Positions 8,185 to 16,204 of a DNA stretch of 64,000 nucleotides are shown here, piece by piece; the first letter of the stretch is position 1, and each line of letters begins with the position of its first letter. The translations under genes and the position numbers were made by a program. Source of the stretch: DASUPK01 sp963763955 (lineage in GTDB: Bacteria > Actinomycetota > Thermoleophilia > Solirubrobacterales > 70-9). The notes under the pieces were generated by a model. That model saw nothing but the letters and a program-made list of their open reading frames with translations, was not told the DNA's origin and searched no databases. The DNA lies in NCBI GenBank assembly GCA_963763955.1, contig CAVXQP010000012.1:6852-70851 (forward strand), read 5' to 3'.

Positions 8185-8880
8185 ATGCCACGCACTGCGC
8201 GGGGGCTGCTGCTGGCGATCGCCACGCTGGCGAGCCTCCCAGCGACAGCGGGGGCCCACCCGGGCAACCCCGACTTCCGCTCCGTGATCCAGGGCTTCAG
8301 CCCGCAGATCCCGGGGGTGAACGTCCAGGTCCTCAACTGGGACAGTGACATGCAGCTCTCGGACCCGGGTCACCACACGGTCGTGGTCTACGGCTACGAC
8401 CACGATCAGTACGCGCGGATCCTCCCCAACGGCACCGTGCAGGTGAACCAGCGGTCACCGGCCGCCTATCTGAACGAGGACCGCTACGGCACGACACCGG
8501 TGCCGTCGTCGGCCAACCCGAAGGCCCCGCCCCAGTGGAAGACGGTCAACGAGAGCGGGACGTTCGTCTGGCACGACCACCGGATGCACTACATGTCGCC
8601 CTCGACCCCGCCGCAGGTCAAGGACAAGAGCCAGCGGACGAAGATCTTCGACTACACGGTCCCGCTCTCGGTTGACGGCAAGCCGGTCAGCCTCGACGGG
8701 ACCCTCTTCTGGGTCGGCCCGCCCAACACGTCCAAGACCCCGTTTCTGATCGTCGGCGCCGTGATCGTCATCGGCCTGCTGATCATGGTGATCTGGGTCC
8801 GCCGTCGGAGACGGGGTGATCCCTCGGGCGCGGGCGGCACGGGAGGTGCCCCTCCGAAGGAGGCGAAGGAGGCGTGGTGA
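8185..8880 (+). CDS. Secreted, membrane-anchored histidine-rich protein
   Basis: A 231-residue protein with a signal peptide (cleavage probably after ATAGA), an extracytoplasmic domain and a C-terminal membrane span followed by RRRRRG. The domain contains HDHRMHYM and VWHDH, a cluster of His and Met that suits copper binding outside the membrane. ATG 8185 follows GAAAGGA. The stop overlaps the start of the CopC-CopD gene, so the two are translated together. It is a conserved type in actinobacterial copper clusters as far as I recall, but has no agreed name. Confidence 0.75.
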   Translation: MPRTARGLLLAIATLASLPATAGAHPGNPDFRSVIQGFSPQIPGVNVQVLNWDSDMQLSDPGHHTVVVYGYDHDQYARILPNGTVQVNQRSPAAYLNEDRYGTTPVPSSANPKAPPQWKTVNESGTFVWHDHRMHYMSPSTPPQVKDKSQRTKIFDYTVPLSVDGKPVSLDGTLFWVGPPNTSKTPFLIVGAVIVIGLLIMVIWVRRRRRGDPSGAGGTGGAPPKEAKEAW

Positions 8881-10682
8881 GGCGCCTCGTCACTCGCGGC
8901 GGCCTTGCGCTGATCTCGGCCCTGGCGATCGGCGCGACCGCTCCCGCCGCCGCTTCGGCTCACGCGATCCTCGAGGGCACCTCGCCGCAGCGGGGCGCAG
9001 TCGTGCCGCATCAGCCGGATGCGGTGATCTTCCGCTTCGACGAGCCCGTCGAGGGGAACTTCGGCGCCGTGCGGGTCTACGACTCGCATGGCAACGAAGT
9101 CGACCAGAGCGACGCCTTCCATCCGAACGGGGACGGGCCGCGGATCGGAGTGCACCTCAAGCCCGGCTTGCCGGACGGGAGCTACACGGCCACCTACCGC
9201 GTCGTATCGGCGGACGGACACATCGTCTCCAGCGGCTTCGTCTTCTCCATCGGGAAGGCCGGAGCCGCTCCGAACCAGACGGTCGCCCAGCTGATCGGCA
9301 ACTCCGGCTCGGGAACGGTGACCGAGATTGCTTTTGGCGCCGCGCGTGCGCTCCAGTACGCGGCCGTCGCTCTGGCGGTCGGCGCGCTCGTCTTTCTGCT
9401 CCTCTCCTGGCTCCCGGGGCTGGGCGCTGTGGCCGGATCTGACGGCAGCTGGCTCCGTGCATCGCAGGCGTTCTCGGCATGGCTGAAGCGGCTGCTCTAC
9501 GCGGCCGTGGCCATCGGGGCACTGAGCGCAGCGGCCGGTGTCGTCCTGGAGGCGGCGGAGGCCGCCGGGATCTCGGGCTTCTCCGCGCTCCAGAGCTCGA
9601 TCATTCGCGAGGAGCTCGGGACGAAGTTCGGGACGATCTGGGGGCTCTGCCTGCTCGCGTGGGTTGGCTTCGGGGTGATCCTGCCCTTCGCCCTCGGGCG
9701 GTCGGGTCAGAAGGTCTTTGCCCTGCGACCCGCCGAGCTGGGGGCAACGGGGCTCGCCAGGTCTGGATCGTGGGTGGCACTCCGGCTGCTTCCGCTCGCG
9801 ATCCCGCTCGCCTTCCTGGTGATCGAGCCGGCCCTCTCGGGCCACGGGAGCACGCAGTCGCCCGTGCCGCTGCTTTTCAGCACCAACGTCCTGCATGTGG
9901 CCGCGATCAGCGTCTGGCTCGGCGGTCTGGTGACGCTGCTGCTCGCTGTCGCCCGGGCGACGCGCGAGCTCGAGCCACCCGATCGCAGTCGGCTGCTCGC
10001 CGCTGTGCTGGTCCGCTTTTCGCAGGTCGCGCTGATTGCGGTTGTCGTCATCTTGGCCTCGGGGCTGGTCCAGGCGTACGTCCTCGTCCGACACCCGCAC
10101 GCCCTGCTCGACACGGCCTACGGGCGAGCGGTGCTGATCAAGTTCTGCCTGCTGCTCGCCCTGATCGGGTTGGGCGCCTACAACCGCTACCGCAATGTCC
10201 CGCGGCTGGAGAAGGTGGCCGAGGGAGGAGACGCTCCCGGACGCGCCGGCCTGCTGTTGCGCCGGGCGCTCCGCACCGAGGTCGCCCTCCTGGTCGTGGT
10301 CCTGGGGGTGACAGGCGCGCTGGCGAGCTATGCCCCCTCGATCGCCGCGCAGTCGGGGCCCTATTCGACGAGCACGACGCTCGGCCCGACCTCGTTCCAG
10401 ATGACCGTCGACCCGGCCCGGGTCGGGGCGAACGAGATCCACCTCTACATGTTCGACGCGAAATCGGGTGCGCAGTACACCGGGACGAAGGAGCTCGATG
10501 TCACCGCGAGCGACACGGACAAGAACATCTCGCTGCCGCTCACCCCGCAGCTCTCCGGCCCCGGCCACTACACGATCCCGGACGCCCTGCTGAGCGTGCC
10601 AGGCACTTGGAAGATCGAAGTCACGCTGCGAGTGTCGGCCTTCGACGAGTTCACGAAGGACTTCTCGGTGCCGATCAGATGA
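8874..10682 (+). CDS. copCD: CopC-CopD fusion copper-resistance/uptake protein with C-terminal YtkA-like domain
   Basis: A 602-residue three-part protein. A signal peptide precedes a CopC domain (residues ~27-130) starting with the copper-ligand His of AHAILEGTSP and ending VVSADGHIVSSGF, which carries the second ligand region. Next come about eight membrane spans of the CopD type (~145-475), then an extracytoplasmic FixH/YtkA-like domain (~500-602). Such proteins bind Cu(II) outside the membrane and move it inward, or feed oxidase assembly. Start is GTG 8874 or the adjacent GTG 8877. The last third is duplicated downstream. Confidence 0.9.
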   Translation: MVRRLVTRGGLALISALAIGATAPAAASAHAILEGTSPQRGAVVPHQPDAVIFRFDEPVEGNFGAVRVYDSHGNEVDQSDAFHPNGDGPRIGVHLKPGLPDGSYTATYRVVSADGHIVSSGFVFSIGKAGAAPNQTVAQLIGNSGSGTVTEIAFGAARALQYAAVALAVGALVFLLLSWLPGLGAVAGSDGSWLRASQAFSAWLKRLLYAAVAIGALSAAAGVVLEAAEAAGISGFSALQSSIIREELGTKFGTIWGLCLLAWVGFGVILPFALGRSGQKVFALRPAELGATGLARSGSWVALRLLPLAIPLAFLVIEPALSGHGSTQSPVPLLFSTNVLHVAAISVWLGGLVTLLLAVARATRELEPPDRSRLLAAVLVRFSQVALIAVVVILASGLVQAYVLVRHPHALLDTAYGRAVLIKFCLLLALIGLGAYNRYRNVPRLEKVAEGGDAPGRAGLLLRRALRTEVALLVVVLGVTGALASYAPSIAAQSGPYSTSTTLGPTSFQMTVDPARVGANEIHLYMFDAKSGAQYTGTKELDVTASDTDKNISLPLTPQLSGPGHYTIPDALLSVPGTWKIEVTLRVSAFDEFTKDFSVPIR

Positions 10683-10972
10683 GCGGAGACCTGATCAGCA
10701 CGCTGCTCTTCTTCGTGCCGGCGTTGCTGCTCTGCCTCAGCCTCCTGCTGGGTTATCGGCCGGGCGAGCGGTTGCTGATCCGCTGGGCCACGAGACGGAC
10801 GCAGCGGCACCGCTATGCGCCACTCGTGCGCGCCTCGATCCGCGACGGCTGGCTCCGAATGAACCCGCGCGGCGGTCGCCTGCTCGCGCGCTCCCTGGCC
10901 GGTCGCGCGCCTCCTCGCCGGGCGGCGCCGCGAGCGAGGTTCGGGCGGCGCCCACTTCCGTCCCTCACTTGA
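10679..10972 (+). CDS. Small membrane protein after CopC-CopD, copy A
   Basis: A 97-residue protein with one N-terminal membrane span (LLFFVPALLLCLSLLLG) and a strongly Arg-rich cytoplasmic tail. Its ATG overlaps the copCD stop codon (ATGA), so it is translationally coupled. A near-identical copy is present at 11704 because of the tandem duplication. Function unknown; position suggests a copper or oxidase-assembly accessory. Confidence 0.65.
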   Translation: MSGDLISTLLFFVPALLLCLSLLLGYRPGERLLIRWATRRTQRHRYAPLVRASIRDGWLRMNPRGGRLLARSLAGRAPPRRAAPRARFGRRPLPSLT

Positions 10973-10986
10973 CAAAGGAGTCTTCG

Positions 10987-11375
10987 ATGCGAAAGAGGTT
11001 GATTCTCGGAGGTATCTCGTCGCTTGCCGTGTTCGCCCTGCTCGCGGCGAGCGCGCAGGCGCACGTCAGCTTCCACCCGAACGTGTTGCCTGCTGGCGCC
11101 AACGCCACGCTCGACATCCGCGTGCCCAACGAGATGGACAATGCCAACACGACCAAGCTGGAGGTACAGGTTCCGCCGGGTTTCATCGACATCTCGACGG
11201 AGCCGATTCCCGGCTGGAGCGCGCAGGTGCGGACGCGGAAGCTGGCAAAGCCGGTGCAGACGGACAGCGGCCCCGTCTCCGAAGAGGTGAGCGAGATCGT
11301 CTGGTCGGGGAGTGGCAGCGGGAAGATCCCGCCGGGCGGCTTCCTGAACTTCCAGATCTCTAGAATAGACGGCGC
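10987..11375 (+). pseudogene. Truncated YcnI-like gene, copy A
   Basis: The first ~122 codons equal the intact ycnI copy at 12012, including RBS (AAAGGAG), signal peptide and the mature N-terminal histidine (AHVSFHPNVL). The frame breaks at the duplication junction after GGFLNFQIS and continues by chance into an out-of-frame reading of duplicated copCD DNA up to 11997. The product would lack the last part of the DUF1775 domain and the membrane anchor. Confidence 0.8.
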
Positions 11376-11707
11376 AGTCGGGGCCCTATTCGACGAGCAC
11401 GACGCTCGGCCCGACCTCGTTCGAGATGACCGTCGACCCGGCTCGGGTCGGGGCGAACGAGATCCACCTCTACATGTTCGACGCGAAATCGGGAGCGCAG
11501 TACACCGGGACGAAGGAGCTCGATGTCACCGCGAGCGACACGGACAAGAACATCTCGCTGCCGCTCACCCCGCAGCTCTCCGGCCCCGGCCACTACACGA
11601 TCCCGGACGCCCTGCTGAGCGTGCCAGGCACTTGGAAGATCGAGGTCACGCTGCGAGTGTCGGCCTTCGACGAGTTCACGAAGGACTTCTCGGTGCCGAT
11701 CAGATGA
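11376..11707 (+). pseudogene. Duplicated 3' end of copCD
   Basis: This is the YtkA-like C-terminal domain of copCD without its membrane part. An internal ATG at 11426 leaves a 93-residue frame, but there is no ribosome site or signal peptide, so it is regarded as a duplication by-product. One difference from the parent is Gln to Glu just before that ATG. Confidence 0.75.
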
Positions 11708-11997
11708 GCGGAGACCTGATCAGCACGCTGCTCTTCTTCGTGCCAGCGTTGCTGCTCTGCCTCAGCCTCCTGCTGGGTTATCGGCCGGGCGAGCGGTTGC
11801 TGATCCGCTGGGCCACGAGACGGACGCAGCGGCACCGCTATGCGCCACTCGTGCGCGCCTCGATCCGCGACGGCTGGCTCCGAATGAACCCGCGCGGCGG
11901 TCGCCTGCTCGCGCGCTCCCTGGCCGGTCGCGCGCCTCCTCGCCGGGCGGCGCCGCGAGCGAGGTTCGGGCGGCGCCCACTTCCGTCCCTCACTTGA
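11704..11997 (+). CDS. Small membrane protein after CopC-CopD, copy B
   Basis: Same 97-residue product as the copy at 10679; the nucleotide differences seen are silent. It keeps the ATGA overlap with the duplicated copCD stop but has lost the upstream coupled gene, so its expression may depend on read-through from copy A. Confidence 0.55.
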   Translation: MSGDLISTLLFFVPALLLCLSLLLGYRPGERLLIRWATRRTQRHRYAPLVRASIRDGWLRMNPRGGRLLARSLAGRAPPRRAAPRARFGRRPLPSLT

Positions 11998-12011
11998 CAA
12001 AGGAGTCTTCG

Positions 12012-12713
12012 ATGCGAAAGAGGTTGATTCTCGGAGGTATCTCGTCGCTTGCCGTGTTCGCCCTGCTCGCGGCGAGCGCGCAGGCGCACGTCAGCTTCCA
12101 CCCGAACGTGTTGCCTGCTGGCGCCAACGCCACGCTCGACATCCGCGTGCCCAACGAGATGGACAATGCCAACACGACCAAGCTGGAGGTACAGGTTCCG
12201 CCGGGTTTCATCGACATCTCGACGGAGCCGATTCCCGGCTGGAGCGCGCAGGTGCGGACGCGGAAGCTGGCAAAGCCGGTGCAGACGGACAGCGGCCCCG
12301 TCTCCGAAGAGGTGAGCGAGATCGTCTGGTCGGGGAGTGGCAGCGGGAAGATCCCGCCGGGCGGCTTCCTCAACTTCCCGATTTCGACGGAGATTCCCGA
12401 TCAGTCTGGGCACGTGCTCACCTTCAAGGTCCTGCAGACCTACGACAACGGGCAGGTGGTGCGTTGGATCGGGCCGGAGAGCTCGGACACTCCGGCCCCG
12501 ACGATCGATGTCACCGCTGCGAACGGTGTGATCCAGGACGTCGCCGGGAGCGAGGCCGGACCGCCCGCGATCGATCAGCTGCCGTCCTCGTCGAGCGGAA
12601 GCTCGTCATCGAGCGACAGCGCCAGCAAGGGCCTGGGAATCGCGGCCCTCGTCGTTGGAGCCCTCGGGCTGCTGGCTGGCGGCGCAGCGCTGATCCGGAC
12701 GAGGAGGTCGTGA
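12012..12713 (+). CDS. ycnI: YcnI-like copper-binding membrane-anchored protein (DUF1775)
   Basis: A 233-residue intact copy. The signal peptide ends at AQA, leaving His as first mature residue (HVSFHPNVLPAG), the copper-binding N-terminus of this family. The DUF1775 beta domain spans residues ~26-165 and includes a conserved Trp in PIPGWSAQVRTR. A Ser-rich linker (SSSSGSSSSSDSAS) and a C-terminal membrane span follow. The family passes or stores copper outside the membrane, usually beside CopC/CopD, as here. ATG 12012 follows AAAGGAG. Confidence 0.9.
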   Translation: MRKRLILGGISSLAVFALLAASAQAHVSFHPNVLPAGANATLDIRVPNEMDNANTTKLEVQVPPGFIDISTEPIPGWSAQVRTRKLAKPVQTDSGPVSEEVSEIVWSGSGSGKIPPGGFLNFPISTEIPDQSGHVLTFKVLQTYDNGQVVRWIGPESSDTPAPTIDVTAANGVIQDVAGSEAGPPAIDQLPSSSSGSSSSSDSASKGLGIAALVVGALGLLAGGAALIRTRRS

Positions 12714-12786
12714 GCTGAGCAGATCACGGGGGACGGGGCCGGGATCTCCTGCCCCGCCCCTCGTCTCCCGCTCAGAGGAAAGACCG

Positions 12787-12969
12787 ATGATCCACTCACC
12801 GCTCGCGGAGCTGCTCAGCTGGTATCTGACGCCGGTGTTCGTCGTGCCGGTGATCCTCGCACTCGGTGGGGCGATCCTGAAGGGTCTGGACGCCCGAAGC
12901 CGGGCGGAACGTCAGGACCGCGAGGAAGAGCAGGAGCTCCGCAGGGTGGAGTGGGGACCGCACAGATGA
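12787..12969 (+). CDS. 60-residue membrane peptide before SCO1, type 1
   Basis: One membrane span (TPVFVVPVILALGGAIL) followed by a charged tail DREEEQELRRVEW. RBS GAGGAAAGAC lies before ATG. Its stop overlaps the ATG of the following SCO1 gene, so they are coupled. It has the same plan (Trp-Tyr start, one span, Arg/Glu tail with REEE) as the peptide at 14315, suggesting a small family tied to SCO1 genes. Function unknown. Confidence 0.65.
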   Translation: MIHSPLAELLSWYLTPVFVVPVILALGGAILKGLDARSRAERQDREEEQELRRVEWGPHR

Positions 12970-13643
12970 CACGTCGCCGAGCTCCTCTCGAGCGGGATGA
13001 ATCTCGATGGCCCTTGCCGGTCTATCTGTTGCCGCTGATCGCGATTCTCGCGATCCTCGCGTTTGCCGCCGTGCTCATCTCAAGCGGTGGGAAGCCGGCG
13101 CTACCCGGCAACGCGACAAGCTCGAAGTCCCCTCGGTTCGCGGGGCTCGCGGTGCATCCGGTGCAACCCGCGCCGCCCATACATCTCGACAACAACCTCG
13201 GCCAGCCGATCACCCTCAGCCAGTACCGGGGAAAGGTCGTCCTGGTGACCTTTCTCTACGCGCACTGCCCGGACGTGTGCCCGCTGATCGCCGGCAACCT
13301 GCATACGACGCTGGCAGAGCTCGGCCCTCAAGCCGGCCACGTGCAACTGATCGCGGTCTCGGTCGATCCCCATGGCGACACTGCCGGGGCCGTCGCGATG
13401 TTTCTCAAAGAGCATGAGCTGAGCGGGCAGATGCAGTACCTGATCGGCTCCCCAGAGCGACTCAGCCGGACCTGGAAGGCATGGAACGTCGGCTCCAACG
13501 AAGAGGTCAACACCCCGGGGCTGGTCGCTCACTCGGCACTGGTATACGGCATCTCGGCGTCAGGCAAGCTCACGACGATTTACAACGCCGACTTCAAGCC
13601 GTCGCAGATCGTCCACGACGTGCCGATTCTGGAGTCCGAGTGA
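12966..13643 (+). CDS. SCO1/SenC copper chaperone for cytochrome c oxidase, membrane-anchored
   Basis: A 225-residue protein: N-terminal anchor (residues ~22-42), then a thioredoxin-fold SCO domain. The copper ligands are visible: CPDVCP (about residue 102) and the distal His in HSALVYGI. SCO proteins deliver copper to, or reduce the cysteines of, the CuA site of oxidase subunit II. ATG at 12966 overlaps the previous stop (ATGA) and its own stop overlaps the next SCO gene start (GTGA), so three genes are coupled. Confidence 0.92.
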   Translation: MTRRRAPLERDESRWPLPVYLLPLIAILAILAFAAVLISSGGKPALPGNATSSKSPRFAGLAVHPVQPAPPIHLDNNLGQPITLSQYRGKVVLVTFLYAHCPDVCPLIAGNLHTTLAELGPQAGHVQLIAVSVDPHGDTAGAVAMFLKEHELSGQMQYLIGSPERLSRTWKAWNVGSNEEVNTPGLVAHSALVYGISASGKLTTIYNADFKPSQIVHDVPILESE

Positions 13644-14311
13644 TCCCCCGGCCAGAACACATCCAATCGGTACCAGCCGCGGCCCTGCTCGTGGCGATGG
13701 TGGGACTTGCGTTGTTGGTCGCGAGCTGCGGCGGCAGCGGTGAAAGCTCCAGCAGGACCTCAGTCCAGGAAGGCGAGCCGACGAGCTCGGTTCCCAACTA
13801 CTACGGCGTCGCTGACATCCCGCCGAAGCCGGCCCCTCCCCTGGCGCTCCAGGACTCGCTCGGCCACTCGGTCAACCTGAACCAGTTCCGGGGCAAGGCG
13901 GTATTGGTTACCTTCATCTACGACCACTGCCCGGATGTCTGCCCGATCATCGTGGGCAACCTCCACACGGCCCTATCTCAACTGGGGCCGGAGGCCCAGA
14001 AGCTCCAGATCATCGCGGTGTCGGTCGATCCCCGCGGTGATACCCCAAGGACTGTCCGGACCTTCCTGCGGGAGCATCGGATGACCGGGCGGATGGAGTA
14101 CTTGATCGGCTCGCGCCCACAGCTCGAGAGGGTCTGGCGCGCCTGGAACATCCTCGCGAAGCCGACTACGGTTCGGGACAGCCCCGAGAGGATCGAGCAC
14201 TCGGAGACGATCTACGGGATCAGCGCCAGCGGCAAGATCACCACGTTCTATTCGCACGACTTCCAACCAGGGTGGATCGTCCACGATGTCCCAATGTTGG
14301 CCTCGGAGTAG
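13640..14311 (+). CDS. SCO1/SenC copper chaperone, lipoprotein
   Basis: A 223-residue SCO protein with a lipoprotein signal (LLVASC, lipidated Cys near residue 28), CPDVCP and the distal His in EHSETIYGI. It is a much closer relative of the SCO protein at 21336 in the oxidase module than of its own neighbour at 12966; long stretches such as AQKLQIIAVSVDPRGDTP are the same. GTG start overlaps the upstream stop. The paralogy across the tRNA-fragment boundary suggests exchange or shared origin of the two modules. Confidence 0.9.
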   Translation: MIPRPEHIQSVPAAALLVAMVGLALLVASCGGSGESSSRTSVQEGEPTSSVPNYYGVADIPPKPAPPLALQDSLGHSVNLNQFRGKAVLVTFIYDHCPDVCPIIVGNLHTALSQLGPEAQKLQIIAVSVDPRGDTPRTVRTFLREHRMTGRMEYLIGSRPQLERVWRAWNILAKPTTVRDSPERIEHSETIYGISASGKITTFYSHDFQPGWIVHDVPMLASE

Positions 14312-14314
14312 GGG

Positions 14315-14473
14315 TTGTTCCCCCTTGGTCACCTGGGGCACTGGTACCTGTGGGTTCCATACGCGCTCCCTGTGTTGATTGTCCTGGTGGCGTCTATCCA
14401 CGCATTCAGGGGTCAACGCCGCGAGGACCGCGAGGAAGAGGCCAAGCGCAAGCGCGGTGGATCCGGCGGGTGA
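14315..14473 (+). CDS. 52-residue membrane peptide after SCO1, type 2 (TTG start)
   Basis: Starts at TTG three bases after the SCO1 stop, with GGAG overlapping that stop as ribosome site. The product has HWYLWVPYALPVLIVLVASI as a membrane span and a charged tail (REDREEEAKRKRGG). Plan and tail match the peptide at 12787. It is below usual length cut-offs and uses a rare start, so most annotations would omit it. Confidence 0.6.
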   Translation: MFPLGHLGHWYLWVPYALPVLIVLVASIHAFRGQRREDREEEAKRKRGGSGG

Positions 14474-14493
14474 CCGTCCGGGCAGCGCCGGGG

Positions 14494-14922
14494 CTAGTTC
14501 GGCACGAGCGTCCCCGAGGGGCTCAGGAAGACGTTGGGGTGTGCCCGGGCCTTGCTCTGACGGTGGAGGAGATCGGTCTCCGTGGCCTCGCCGGCGACCG
14601 GCTTATGCCAGCCGGCCTGCCGGGAGTAGATGAAGGCCGGGATGCCGTACTCCGGGTCGGGCTCGGAGGCTGAGACGACGAGCAGACAGGGCTGGTCCTG
14701 GCCGCCCGAGCCGCGGTGGGCCATCAGGCCGGCGCGATAGCCGTGGGAGAGGTACAGGTGCTGGCCCAAGGCCAGCGCCACCGGGTCTTGGTTCCAGGAG
14801 TCGACGCAGGTCGGGTCGGCGGCGACGCCGGGCTCGTTGGAGCTAGCGAGCCAGATGACGAGCGGCAGGAAGACGATCACCAGTCCGAGAGCAAAGAGAA
14901 TGCGCGGGTTCAGCCGCCTCAC
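14494..14922 (-). CDS. Membrane-anchored extracytoplasmic protein of unknown function
   Basis: A 142-residue protein with an N-terminal anchor (ILFALGLVIVFLPLVIWLA) and an extracytoplasmic domain with two Cys (DPTCVDSW and QPCLLVVS) that may form a disulfide, plus LYLSHGYRAGLMAH. It is convergent with the SCO1 group and ends the copper module next to the attachment-arm repeats. No family recognised. Confidence 0.65.
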   Translation of the reverse strand: MRRLNPRILFALGLVIVFLPLVIWLASSNEPGVAADPTCVDSWNQDPVALALGQHLYLSHGYRAGLMAHRGSGGQDQPCLLVVSASEPDPEYGIPAFIYSRQAGWHKPVAGEATETDLLHRQSKARAHPNVFLSPSGTLVPN

Positions 14923-14953
14923 CCGGCGCCATGCTAAGCGCCGGGCGCTCGTC

Positions 14954-14972
14954 CGGACAACGAGCGGACAAC
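14954..14972 (+). repeat. Paired CGGACAAC direct repeats (attachment-arm-like)
   Basis: CGGACAAC at 14954-14961 and 14965-14972, starts 11 bases apart, 88 bases before tRNA fragment copy 3. Same geometry as the GGGCAAC pairs at 4986 and 24323, different sequence. Confidence 0.6.
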
Positions 14973-15059
14973 ATGACCAACGCTGCCATGCGTAGAGACA
15001 CGGAGGCGATCACCGCCGTCTCGTGACTGGACGGATGCGAACGGACGACCCTCGGCAAT

Positions 15060-15103
15060 CTACGAAACCGAAGGTCACAGGTTCGAATCCTGTCGGGCGC
15101 GCT
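15060..15103 (+). repeat. tRNA-Arg(ACG) 3'-half repeat, copy 3 (att-like)
   Basis: Identical to the 44-base copies at 5101, 7057 and 24437. The bases upstream (GGCAAT) do not pair with the anticodon stem 3' strand, so the 5' half of the tRNA is truly missing. It separates the copper module from the oxidase module. Confidence 0.85.
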
Positions 15104-15139
15104 CTCCTGGTGCTCTGCGGGAGCGCTACTCTCGATGTT

Positions 15140-15448
15140 GTGAGCACGCTGGCATCTCTCTCGGCTGCTGTTTCGATTGAGGAGACGCTGCCGATCCTCC
15201 TCCTGTCCGTGGTTGGAAGCGCTGTGTTCACCGGCCTCCTCCTCTGCGTGCGGCGCTTCGATGCCGAGCAGGGGGATGAGGGCAACGGACCGGGCGGTGG
15301 TGGGAGTGACCATCGGCCGGGACCGGATCGCCCGGCTGGACCCCTCGGGGTACCCGACCCTCCGCTCGGGGAGATTCGCGCAAGTGGACCCGGCAGACGG
15401 CGGAGCCGGACGAAGAGAAGAAGGCGCCACTCCTTGACGACGTCGTAG
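15140..15448 (+). CDS. Small single-span membrane protein, unknown
   Basis: GTG start at 15140, about 36 bases after the tRNA fragment. The 102-residue product has one span (LPILLLSVVGSAVFTGLLLC) and a Pro/Gly/Arg-rich tail of low complexity. No clear ribosome site. It could be a real first gene of the oxidase module or a chance frame; the hydrophobic segment is the main support. Confidence 0.4.
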   Translation: MSTLASLSAAVSIEETLPILLLSVVGSAVFTGLLLCVRRFDAEQGDEGNGPGGGGSDHRPGPDRPAGPLGVPDPPLGEIRASGPGRRRSRTKRRRRHSLTTS

Positions 15449-15531
15449 CGCAGGTATAGATTTCCAAGTCGCGCTGCCCTGCTCGGCGCGGTCCGCGGCG
15501 AGAGGGCAACGGGGAAGGAGAGTTTGTTGTA

Positions 15532-16192
15532 GTGAGCTCCCTCGTTGCGCGTTGGTTGGCAATCGTCCTTGGGGTTGTCGTCGTCGCGCTCGCGATCGGG
15601 CTCTACGTCAACAAGCTCGTGCGCGCTCCGACTCCGGTCTCGGCGCAGCAGACCGGGCCGGCCCAGGCGCAGCTGACGTTGGGCACCACTCCCGCGGTCG
15701 GAAAGCTCGGTGGACACCCGACCTGGGTCTCCTATCTCGTGCGCGAGGGGAATCAGTGGAAGCACACCACGACCTTCGACGTGCCCGCCCATTCCCTGGT
15801 CAGGATCACGGTCCTCAACTTCGACGGCGAGAGCGGCCTCCGCAACCCGTTCCTCTCCCAGGTCCAGGGAACGGTCGGCGGGACCATGCAGCTCGACGGG
15901 AAGACGGTGAAGAACATCTCCCCGGACGACCGCCTCCCACACGTTCACGGTGCCGCAGATGGGGATCGTCGTTCCGATCAAGGGCGTCGCCGACGACGCC
16001 CCCAACCAGTGCCCGGAGATGCCGTGCTCTCTCGAGCCAGGCGCACGAGACCGTCACCTTCATGATCCGCACCGGCAAGGGGGCTGGATTCGCTGGCAGT
16101 GCTTCGTGCCGTGCGCGGCCGGCTTCTTCACTGGCTTCGGCGGGCCGATGCAGACGATCGGCTACATGGACGGCTTCCTACACGTGGTCTGA
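15532..16192 (+). CDS. Membrane-anchored cupredoxin linked to cytochrome oxidase (frameshifted)
   Basis: An N-terminal anchor (residues ~5-27) leads into a cupredoxin-like domain: a His in SHTFTVP, then CFVPCAAGFF with a ligand-like Cys, and a Met/His-containing C-terminal strand (GPMQTIGYMDGFLHVV). This is the arrangement of type-1 copper or CuA-derived proteins. It precedes ctaC and may be an electron donor or extra copper subunit. The frame shifts near 15935 and again near 16040-16085. Length would be about 219 residues. GTG start follows GGGAAGGAG at some distance. Confidence 0.65.
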
Positions 16193-16204
16193 GCCCGAGC
16201 GACG

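Larger units (their letters stand above)
10347..12382 (+). repeat. Tandem duplication, unit about 1025 bp
   Basis: Bases 10347-11357 recur at 11372-12382 with a constant 1025-base offset and only a handful of substitutions. The unit covers the 3' third of copCD, the 97-residue gene and the 5' part of ycnI. The junction (about 11346-11375) has sequence found in neither parent, including overlapping AGATCT and TCTAGA. The few substitutions suggest either a recent duplication or collapse of two strain variants in assembly. Confidence 0.9.

Noticed and set aside
8652..10568. 638-codon minus-strand frame
   Set aside because: Antisense of copCD; composition is charged and repetitive, typical of shadow frames in high-GC DNA.
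11354..11364. Overlapping BglII and XbaI sites at the duplication junction as a sign of vector or synthetic DNA
   Set aside because: No vector-like sequence flanks it and both six-base sites share bases in an 11-base stretch; chance or a non-homologous join is enough to explain it.
10969..11997. A 342-codon fusion protein of YcnI and Arg-rich sequence
   Set aside because: The frame crosses the duplication junction and then reads copCD DNA out of frame; it is a by-product of the duplication.
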